A stretch of 64,000 nucleotides of DNA from Skermanella rosea (GTDB lineage Bacteria > Pseudomonadota > Alphaproteobacteria > Azospirillales > Azospirillaceae): positions 5,015,471 through 5,079,470 of the forward strand of contig NZ_CP086111.1 in assembly GCF_016806835.2 (NCBI RefSeq), in the 5' to 3' direction. Below are positions 58,315-64,000 of this stretch, one piece after another. The notes below the pieces were generated by a model, which was given only the letters and a program-made list of their open reading frames with translations, ran no database searches and was not told the origin of the DNA. Each line of letters opens with the position of its first letter. Positions within the stretch are counted from its first letter, which is position 1. A program made the translations under genes and the position numbers.

Positions 58315-58450
58315 CGTGACTCCCCCGTATGGCTTTCCGGAGCGGCCGATCTGCGCCCGCACCCTGGCCGGACCCGTTCCGCGACTGCCGGCACGGTGCC
58401 CGCAAGATCAGCCAGAGGAAGTTTACAAGGCCGCGTTTTCTTCTGTAAGT

Positions 58451-58540
58451 CGTCATGCCCGGACTTGATCCGGGCATCTCCGGCCACGGAGCCCCGATGG
58501 AATCCGCGATAAGATGGCCGGATCAAGTCCGGCCATGACG
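58451..58540. repeat. Head-to-head pair of REP-like palindromic repeats
   Basis: Copy 1 (58451-58481, core ATGCCCGGACTTGATCCGGG) and copy 2 (58513-58540, core in the opposite orientation, ATGGCCGGATCAAGTCCGGC) are each palindromic and are inverted relative to each other, like the paired units of BIME/REP elements. The unit resembles dispersed palindromes common between genes in alphaproteobacteria; the family name is from memory. Confidence 0.75.
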
Positions 58541-58606
58541 GGAAGGGAGTATTTCTGCCTACGGCCAATACTTTTCCTGATGGGGCAATCACCGTGTCGG
58601 ACAGTC

Positions 58607-58630
58607 GTGGATCAAGTCCGGTCATGACGA
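58607..58630. repeat. Truncated third copy of the REP-like unit
   Basis: The sequence GGATCAAGTCCGGTCATGAC matches the copy-2 orientation for its right half only, then diverges into GTGGATC on the left, so one palindrome half is lost. It lies about 70 bases from the main pair. Confidence 0.6.
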
Positions 58631-58697
58631 TATGGAGCATGATCGCCACCGCAAAACCCTCTTGAACTCACCCGGCGATCCCGGACCGGACACCGGC

Positions 58698-59366
58698 TCA
58701 TTCGTCCTCGTCTTCGTCGTCGTCCTCTTCGCCGTAGCGGTCGTCCATCATCTCCAGGATCGCCTCGTAATCGGGCGTTTCGTCCACGAACTTCTGGAAC
58801 CGCTTCATGTTGGCGCCCTTCTCCAGCCAGGACTGCGCCGCTTCGGTATGTTCGGGGTGGCACGACAGCAGGTAGAAGGCGGCCTGCTCGGGACGCTCGA
58901 TCTTGGTCTCGCCCAGCCGCTCCAGGACGGCGCCGACATAGAAGGGCAGCACGTCGGCGAATTCCTCGACCACGACGGCATCGTCATCCCCGTCGTCGGC
59001 CGGAACCACGTCGTCGCCGTGCCAGCCGTTCACCTTTCCGTCGGCCGCGGCCTGCTCCTCCACGTATTCGTCGTCCTCGTCATCGAACTCGTCGCCGTCG
59101 AACTCATCGTCGTCATCGAGATCGTCTTCGTCCAGGGCGGCCGTATCCAGCCCGTCGGCCCCGTCGTCGTACTCGTCGTCCGCATCCTCGTCACCCTCGA
59201 ACGCCAGTTCCAGGGCGTCGATGATCTCGAGGAATTGGGTGCTGCGCTGTTCCCAGGAGGGGGCGGCCTGAAGTTCGGCGATCATCCGGTCGAGCATCTC
59301 GCGGATGTCCGTGTCGGCGTTCTCGTAAGCTGACTGGGCTGGTTTCGGGATCAGCATGGCAGACAT
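58698..59366 (-). CDS. Acidic protein of unknown function
   Basis: The 222-residue protein has a helical N-terminus (DTDIREMLDRMIAELQAAPSW), a very acidic low-complexity middle of Asp/Glu (about residues 58-110) and a helical C-terminal domain (VLPFYVGAVLERLGETKIER; AQSWLEKGANMKRFQKF) followed by another acidic tail. No signal peptide. The codon use is normal for the genome. Two in-frame ATGs (59366 and 59357) are possible; AGGGA nine bases before the second slightly favours it. Function unknown; a nucleic-acid-mimic or chaperone-like role is conceivable but unsupported. Confidence 0.8.
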   Translation of the reverse strand: MSAMLIPKPAQSAYENADTDIREMLDRMIAELQAAPSWEQRSTQFLEIIDALELAFEGDEDADDEYDDGADGLDTAALDEDDLDDDDEFDGDEFDDEDDEYVEEQAAADGKVNGWHGDDVVPADDGDDDAVVVEEFADVLPFYVGAVLERLGETKIERPEQAAFYLLSCHPEHTEAAQSWLEKGANMKRFQKFVDETPDYEAILEMMDDRYGEEDDDEDEDE

Positions 59367-59486
59367 TCCCTGGTCTCAAGCGCAAGGGTGAGGGAGCGGC
59401 GCAGCCGGTCCGTGGCCGCGCGGACTCGACTCTTATCAGATGGCGATAGGGGATGGGCAGGGGAAAGCGAAAAGATTGCCGGGATA

Positions 59487-60314
59487 TCAACCGAACGGCA
59501 TAACGCCCAGCCGCCGCAGCGCTTCCGTATGGCCGGCAATATCACCGGCGGCCAGCACGCGGCCGTCTGAACCCGGGCCGAGCGGCGCTCCCGTCCAGTC
59601 CGTCATGATCCCGCCGGCCCCCTGGACCACGGGGACGAGGGCCGCGAAGTCGTACAGCTTCAGCCCGGCCTCGACCACCAGGTCGACGAATCCGGCGGCC
59701 AGCAGCCCGTAGGCGTAGCAGTCGCCGCCGTACATGGTCAGCTTGACCTCGTCCGCGACGCGGCGGAAGGCGGTAAAGTCGTGCTGCCCGAACAGGTCGG
59801 GCGACGTGGTGTTCAGGGTGGCCCGGCCCAGCGTCGGGCAGGCCCGCACCCGGGCGGCCTTGCCGTTCAGCGTGGTCGGGCGCCCCTCGACGCCGATCCA
59901 GCGGTCGCCCACGATCGGCTGGTCGATCACGCCCAGCACGGGGACGCCCCGGTGGAGCAGCGCCACCAGGGTGCCGAAGGTCGGGCGGCCGGTGATGAAG
60001 GATTTCGTGCCGTCGATCGGGTCGATCACCCACAGCCACTCGGCATCGGGGTTGGTCGTCCCGTGCTCCTCCCCGATGATCCCGTCGTCCGGCCGCTCCG
60101 CGGCCAGGATCGATCGGATCGCCGCCTCGGCCTCGCGGTCGGCAATGGTGACCGGCGAACTGTCCGGCTTGTCGTCGACCGCGAACGGGGTTCGGAAATA
60201 CCTGCGGATCACGGTGCCGGCGGCATCGGCGAGGCGGCACGCGAGATCCACCGTTCCGCCCGACGGGGTGACCGGTTGATCGGTGTTGTATGAAGCCGTC
60301 ATGTCTCTGGTCAT
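59487..60314 (-). CDS. hisN: Histidinol-phosphatase (inositol-monophosphatase-like, HisN)
   Basis: HisN removes phosphate from histidinol phosphate in histidine synthesis. The 275-residue Mg-dependent enzyme shows the metal-binding motif IGEEHG (E82/E83), DPIDGTKSF with D98 and D101, and the later GGDCYAYGLLAAGFVDLVVE and LKLYDFAALVPVVQGAGG blocks. The family also contains inositol and fructose phosphatases; the VIDPIDGTKSFITGRPTFGTL stretch fits HisN best. Two ATGs (60314, 60302) are possible. Confidence 0.87.
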   Translation of the reverse strand: MTRDMTASYNTDQPVTPSGGTVDLACRLADAAGTVIRRYFRTPFAVDDKPDSSPVTIADREAEAAIRSILAAERPDDGIIGEEHGTTNPDAEWLWVIDPIDGTKSFITGRPTFGTLVALLHRGVPVLGVIDQPIVGDRWIGVEGRPTTLNGKAARVRACPTLGRATLNTTSPDLFGQHDFTAFRRVADEVKLTMYGGDCYAYGLLAAGFVDLVVEAGLKLYDFAALVPVVQGAGGIMTDWTGAPLGPGSDGRVLAAGDIAGHTEALRRLGVMPFG

Positions 60315-60344
60315 CCGGTCGGACGGGAGTGAAGCGTCAGATGG

Positions 60345-60884
60345 TCACTGCGGCAGCGGCGCCGGCTCGTCGGCCTGGGTGCGCAGCCAGGCGATCAGGT
60401 TCGCCCGGTCCTCGGGCTTCTTGATGCCCGCGAAGTTCATCTTGGTGCCGGGGGCATACTGCTTGGGATTCAGCAGGAAATGGTTCAGCGCCTCGTAGTC
60501 CCAGTTGCCGGGCATGTCCTTGATCGCGGAGCTGTAGGCGAAGCCTTCCATATGGCCGTGCGGTCCGCCGACGACTCCCCACAGGTTGGGGCCGACCTTG
60601 GCGGCGCCGCCCTTCTCGAAAGAGTGGCAGGAGGCACAGGCCCGCGCGGCGCGCTCGCCGGCAGCCGGGTCGGCGGAGGCCAGCAGCGGGGCGATCGGCT
60701 CCGGCTCGGCCGGGCCTTCCTCGGCGGGGGCCGACGTGGTGACCGCACTGGTGTCCACGACGTAGGCGTTCTGTTCCAGATGCTCAGGCTCGACCAGTAC
60801 ATCCGCGATGAAGCCGGACATCATCGCGATCAGGCCGCCCAACAGGACGGCGCCGGACAATTTGTTGAATTCCATGCTCGACAT
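60345..60884 (-). CDS. Membrane-anchored c-type cytochrome (CycM/c552 type)
   Basis: The 179-residue protein has an uncleaved N-terminal membrane anchor (residues 9-30), an Ala/Pro/Glu-rich linker and a class I cytochrome c domain with the heme-binding CASCH at C83, C86 and H87 and axial M149 (GTKMNF). It should shuttle electrons between the bc1 complex and cytochrome oxidase, such as the aa3 enzyme encoded at the start of this window. The ATG at 60884 has GGGGA eight bases upstream; the frame is open further upstream but the extension is not protein-like. Confidence 0.93.
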   Translation of the reverse strand: MSSMEFNKLSGAVLLGGLIAMMSGFIADVLVEPEHLEQNAYVVDTSAVTTSAPAEEGPAEPEPIAPLLASADPAAGERAARACASCHSFEKGGAAKVGPNLWGVVGGPHGHMEGFAYSSAIKDMPGNWDYEALNHFLLNPKQYAPGTKMNFAGIKKPEDRANLIAWLRTQADEPAPLPQ

Positions 60885-61059
60885 GCCGCGAGTCCCCAAT
60901 TCCCTTGTAATCACCGCAAGATAGCGGCCGGGCCGGCTGCTGTCACGCGCAGCGGCTTGTTGTTTCCTTGTCCGCAACATAGGGTCCCGGGGCGCGGGGG
61001 TCAGCCGCTTTGAGGCTTGACCCTCGGGACGAAATGTCGCACGCACAGCTATAACCCAA

Positions 61060-61890
61060 ATGTCGCAGATGGCCACCATGCCAACCAATCCTGCTCAGAA
61101 CAATCCCGCCCAAAGTGATGGCGGCGTGAAAAATCCCGGATCCCGGAACGAGGCGCCGGGCAACCCGGTCGTCATCGTGCCCGCGCGACTCGCCTCCACG
61201 CGTCTGCCCGGCAAGCCGCTGGCCGACATCCACGGCGAGCCGATGATCGTCCATGTCTGGCGCCGCGCCGCCGAGGCCGCCATCGGCCCGGTCCTGGTCG
61301 CCTGCGCCGAGGCCGAGATCGCCGATGCGGTCACGAAGGCCGGCGGCCAGGCCGTGCTGACCCGGCCGGACCATCCCTCCGGCTCCGACCGGATCTTCGA
61401 GGCGCTCCAGTCCTTCGACCCGGAAGGCAGGTTCGACGCGGTGGTCAACGTCCAGGGCGACCTGCCGACGATATCGCCCGAGACGATCCGCGCCGCCTAC
61501 GCGCTGCTGGACGAGCCCGGGGTCGACATCGGCACGCTGGCGGTGGAGATCGAGGACGCGACGGAGCGCGGCAATCCCAACGTGGTCAAGGCGGTGGTCG
61601 AGCGGGCGCCGGGCGCCCGGCGCGGCCGGGCGCTCTATTTCACCCGCGCCACCGCCCCCACCGGGGAGGCGCCGCTGCTGCACCATATCGGCCTCTACGC
61701 CTACCGGCGCTCGGCCCTGGCCCGGTTCGTGTCGCTGCCACCGTCGCACCTGGAACAGCAGGAGCGGCTGGAGCAGTTGCGCGCCTTGGCCGCAGGCATG
61801 CGGATCGACGTGGCCGTCGTTGACGCGGTTCCGCTCGGCGTCGATACTCCGGCCGACCTCGCCCGGGCCCGGGTGCTCCTCAAGCGCTGA
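61060..61890 (+). CDS. kdsB: 3-deoxy-manno-octulosonate cytidylyltransferase
   Basis: KdsB activates KDO with CTP to CMP-KDO for lipopolysaccharide core synthesis. The 276-residue enzyme shows [20 protein letters not shown] at about residue 38, [21 protein letters not shown] (Mg-binding), YFTRATAP and HIGLYAYRR. The N-terminal 30 residues (Asn/Gln/Pro-rich) are longer than usual; downstream in-frame ATGs at 61069 and 61078 are alternatives. It is divergent from the cytochrome gene and followed by pheA after 40 bases. Confidence 0.95.
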   Translation: MSQMATMPTNPAQNNPAQSDGGVKNPGSRNEAPGNPVVIVPARLASTRLPGKPLADIHGEPMIVHVWRRAAEAAIGPVLVACAEAEIADAVTKAGGQAVLTRPDHPSGSDRIFEALQSFDPEGRFDAVVNVQGDLPTISPETIRAAYALLDEPGVDIGTLAVEIEDATERGNPNVVKAVVERAPGARRGRALYFTRATAPTGEAPLLHHIGLYAYRRSALARFVSLPPSHLEQQERLEQLRALAAGMRIDVAVVDAVPLGVDTPADLARARVLLKR

Positions 61891-61930
61891 TCCCGGTCCC
61901 CTCCCCCGTTCTCGTTTTTTCTCCGGTCCC

Positions 61931-62797
61931 ATGTCCAGATCCAGCCTGATCGCCTTCCAGGGTTCGCCCGGCGCCTACTCCGACCTGTCCTGCCGCAACG
62001 TCTTTCCCGACCGGAAGACGCTGCCCTGCGCCACCTTCGAGGACGTCTTCGCCGCGGTGCATGGGGGAGAGGCGGAGCTGGGCATGATCCCGGTCGAGAA
62101 CTCGGTCGCCGGCCGGGTCGCCGACAACCACCACCTTCTGCCCCAGGGCGGGCTGCACATCATCGGCGAGCACTACCAGCGGGTGAACCACCACCTGCTG
62201 GCGCCGCCGGGTGCCACGCTCGACACCATCAAGGTGGTGCGCAGCCACATCCAGGCGCTGTCCCAGTGCCGCAAGGTGACCCGCGCGCTGGGCCTGCGCG
62301 AGATCACCCATGCCGACACCGCCGGCGCCGCGGCCGAGATCGCCCAGCGCGGCGACGTCACGGAGTGCGCCATCGCGTCGGAACTGGCCGGCGAGATCTA
62401 CGGGCTGAAGTCCCTGAAGCAGGGGATCGAGGACGCCGAGCACAACACCACGCGCTTCCTGATCATGGCGCGGGAGCCGGTCCATCCGGCGCCCCATTCC
62501 GGCCCGGTGGTGACGACCTTCGTGTTCCGGGTCCGCAGCGTGCCGGCGGCGCTCTACAAGGCGATGGGCGGTTTCGCGACCAACGGCGTCAACATGACCA
62601 AGCTGGAAAGCTACATGGTCGAGGGCCGCTTCACCGCCGCCCAGTTCTACGTGGACGTCGAGGGCCATCCGGAGGAGCGCCCCCTGCGCCTGGCGCTGGA
62701 GGAGCTGGAGTTCTTCGCCCGGGAGGTGAAGATCCTGGGCGTCTATCCGGCCCATCCCTTCCGCCGCGAGCAGAGCCAGGCCCACGGCGACGATTGA
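61931..62797 (+). CDS. pheA: Prephenate dehydratase
   Basis: PheA converts prephenate to phenylpyruvate in phenylalanine synthesis. The 288-residue protein has the dehydratase domain (FQGSPGAYSDLSCRNVF, GMIPVENSVAGRVADNHH, AEHNTTRFLIM with the Thr-Arg-Phe active-site motif) and a C-terminal ACT regulatory domain (about 195-280, with GVNMTKLESYM, the phenylalanine-binding ESRP-like position). It is the monofunctional type, without chorismate mutase. The ATG at 61931 fits the family start and follows kdsB by 40 bases. Confidence 0.95.
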   Translation: MSRSSLIAFQGSPGAYSDLSCRNVFPDRKTLPCATFEDVFAAVHGGEAELGMIPVENSVAGRVADNHHLLPQGGLHIIGEHYQRVNHHLLAPPGATLDTIKVVRSHIQALSQCRKVTRALGLREITHADTAGAAAEIAQRGDVTECAIASELAGEIYGLKSLKQGIEDAEHNTTRFLIMAREPVHPAPHSGPVVTTFVFRVRSVPAALYKAMGGFATNGVNMTKLESYMVEGRFTAAQFYVDVEGHPEERPLRLALEELEFFAREVKILGVYPAHPFRREQSQAHGDD

Positions 62798-62812
62798 GGG
62801 ACCCCGGCAGCC

Positions 62813-63742
62813 TCAGCCGTGCAGCCAGCCCTCGATCAGCCGGCGCGAGATCGAGTCGGGCCGCGGCAGGCGGTGGGTTCCGCCCTCGCCCCAGGTGGTC
62901 AGGATCTCGTCGCGGGTGAACCAGCCGGCGTCCTCCAGCTCGTCCTGGTCGATGCTGATGTCCCGGCTCACCGCCTCGGCATGGAAGCCCAGCATCAGCG
63001 ACGAGGGGAACGGCCAGGGCTGGGACGAGTGGTAGGTCACCTCGCCCACCCGGATGCCGGTCTCCTCCAGCACCTCGCGGGCGACCGCCTCCTCCAGGCT
63101 CTCGCCCGGCTCGACGAACCCGGCCAGCGTCGAATACATCCCCGGCGGAAAGCGCGACTGGCGGCCCAGCAGGCAGCGGTCGCCGTCATGGACCAGCATG
63201 ATCACCGCGGGATCGGTCCGCGGGAAGTGCGGCGTGGCGCAGTCGGGATTGGTGCAGCGGCGGACATGGCCGGCATCGGCGCTGACCGTGGGATGGCCGC
63301 AGACTCCGCAGAAACGGTGCCGGGCGTGCCACCAGGTCAGGCCGCGGGCATAGGCCAGGATGTTGCCTTCCTCCGGCGCCATCAGCGGGCCGAAGCTTCG
63401 CAGGTCGGCGAAGCTGCCCCGGCCGGCAAGATTGGGATGGGCGGCCGGGTCCTCGATGTGGGACAGGTCGGCGGCGAAATAGGCCGTACCGTCGAGCAGT
63501 CCCAGCAGCATGGTCTCCGCCCCTTCGGGCAGGTCGGCCAGGGAAAGCAGCCCCGCCCGCGGCAGGTCGGCCCCCTCGGCCACGAAATTCTGGGCGCGCC
63601 AGATCGGCACGATCCTGGTCTCGGCCGCCGCGAACAGGGCGTCGATCCAGTCCTGGTCCTTGCGCTGCGCCGATACCCTGTCGAGCACGCCGCCGGCGTA
63701 GAAATTTGGCTTGTTTGGCATGGGCCTAGGCTTGTTTGGCAT
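62813..63742 (-). CDS. nudC: NAD(+) diphosphatase
   Basis: NudC hydrolyses NADH/NAD and removes NAD caps from RNA. The 309-residue enzyme has an N-terminal domain, a zinc ribbon with C145, C148, C163 and C168 (FCGVCGHPT and RRCTNPDCA), the Nudix box G208-I230 (GFVEPGESLEEAV) and the NudC signature SQPWPFPSSLM. The 5' end is duplicated: MPNKPRP is followed by MPNKPNF, and either ATG (63742 or 63721) could start. It converges on pheA. Confidence 0.95.
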   Translation of the reverse strand: MPNKPRPMPNKPNFYAGGVLDRVSAQRKDQDWIDALFAAAETRIVPIWRAQNFVAEGADLPRAGLLSLADLPEGAETMLLGLLDGTAYFAADLSHIEDPAAHPNLAGRGSFADLRSFGPLMAPEEGNILAYARGLTWWHARHRFCGVCGHPTVSADAGHVRRCTNPDCATPHFPRTDPAVIMLVHDGDRCLLGRQSRFPPGMYSTLAGFVEPGESLEEAVAREVLEETGIRVGEVTYHSSQPWPFPSSLMLGFHAEAVSRDISIDQDELEDAGWFTRDEILTTWGEGGTHRLPRPDSISRRLIEGWLHG

Positions 63743-63828
63743 GGGCCTATAGGTGGCACACCGGACCCGTTTCGGGAAGGGAGTTCATCCCGGATCGGTG
63801 CCCTGCGCGCGCGGCGGCGCGTTTCCCC

Positions 63829-63863
63829 TTGCTCCGCGCGCCGCCGCGCGCCATATAGGCGTC
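63829..63863 (+). promoter_or_regulatory. Predicted promoter of ffs
   Basis: TTGCTC at 63829-63834 (-35) and CATATA at 63852-63857 (-10) are separated by 17 bases, with the SRP RNA 5' end about seven bases downstream. The right arm of a GC-only inverted repeat fills the spacer. Hexamers are approximate matches to the sigma-70 consensus, and activity is inferred from position. Confidence 0.55.
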
Positions 63864-63960
63864 GGGAGGTTGGCGGCGGACGAGTCCCTCGCCAACCCGG
63901 TCAGGTCCGGAAGGAAGCAGCCGTAACGAGTTTCGGCTCGGGTCGTTCGTCCAGCCTCCC
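63864..63960 (+). ncRNA. ffs: Signal recognition particle RNA, small bacterial type
   Basis: This is the 4.5S-like SRP RNA. The universal apical loop GGTCAGGTCCGGAAGGAAGC (63899-63918) is exact, followed by AGCCGTAACGAG; the terminal stem pairs GGGAGG (63864-63869) with CCTCCC (63955-63960), giving about 97 nt, as expected for small bacterial SRP RNAs. It binds Ffh and targets membrane proteins to the translocon. In related genomes dnaX often follows; the window ends before that can be seen. Confidence 0.95.
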
Positions 63961-64000
63961 ACCCCATTTATTTCCCCCGCATCATCCGACACTCCGCGCC

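Larger units (their letters stand above)
58315..58697. other. Intergenic region with REP-like palindromes
   Basis: This 383-base gap between the peptide operon and the acidic-protein gene contains three copies of a GTCATG-CCGGACTTGATCC palindromic unit (58451-58481, 58513-58540 and 58607-58630). The unrelated remainder should hold the promoter of the peptide operon. No ORF in it is convincing. Confidence 0.5.

Overview
This window reads as a contiguous piece of a high-G+C alphaproteobacterial chromosome. The evidence is an alphaproteobacterial-style cox operon (ctaC-ctaD-ctaB-small protein-ctaG), a membrane-anchored CycM-type cytochrome c, OpgC, a bacteriophytochrome paired with its heme oxygenase, and a kdsB-pheA-nudC-ffs order. 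Rhodospirillales/Azospirillaceae (a Skermanella- or Azospirillum-like organism) is my best guess; it is inference, not something the sequence states. Coding density is high, strands alternate in small operons, and no tRNA, rRNA, CRISPR array, prophage or insertion sequence was seen.

Layout. 0-4.3 kb: aa3-type cytochrome oxidase operon on the minus strand, cut by the left edge inside ctaG. 4.3-13.9 kb: mixed small genes: a 63-aa unknown, a receiver-domain protein, a ferritin-like protein, a Q-rich membrane-anchored coiled coil, a DUF3618 protein, OpgC, an SGNH hydrolase, a DUF1223 protein and MeaB. 13.9-19.3 kb: bphO-bphP light-sensing pair and an Atm1-type ABC exporter. 19.4-20.3 kb: a compositionally different islet with a GNAT-like gene and a translationally coupled small ORF. 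21.3-25.8 kb: a queuosine block (yhhQ divergent from queA-tgt-queF-queG) covering precursor uptake and the late steps. 25.9-28.3 kb: a cation exchanger, a hexapeptide acetyltransferase and a Sel1-repeat protein. 28.3-33.4 kb: an exopolysaccharide-initiating sugar transferase divergent from a type I secretion ATPase/adaptor pair that ends in a strong terminator. 33.6-43.9 kb: YqgE, a DsbD/ScsB-like reductase, a peroxiredoxin, malonyl-CoA synthetase, an unusual class III adenylate cyclase, an MFS permease, a TAXI binding protein and a glutathione S-transferase. 44.0-50.1 kb: M17 aminopeptidase, MarR regulator, NlpC/P60 hydrolase, a 2-hydroxyacid dehydrogenase, an Rpn-type nuclease and a pentapeptide-repeat protein. 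50.2-58.3 kb: a six-gene oligopeptide ABC operon (two yejA-type binding proteins, yejB, yejE, yejF, RDD protein). 58.7-64 kb: an acidic protein, HisN, CycM-type cytochrome, KdsB, PheA, NudC and the small SRP RNA gene ffs.

The genes fall into clear local units (respiration, light sensing, tRNA modification, surface polysaccharide and secretion, peptide uptake, core biosynthesis). I found no unmistakable new multi-gene system. The best places for a second look are the GNAT-like islet at 19.4-20.3 kb, the three-part cyclase at 38.6-40.4 kb, the perfect 29-bp inverted repeat behind the secretion operon, and the GC-only inverted repeat whose right arm fills the spacer of the predicted ffs promoter.
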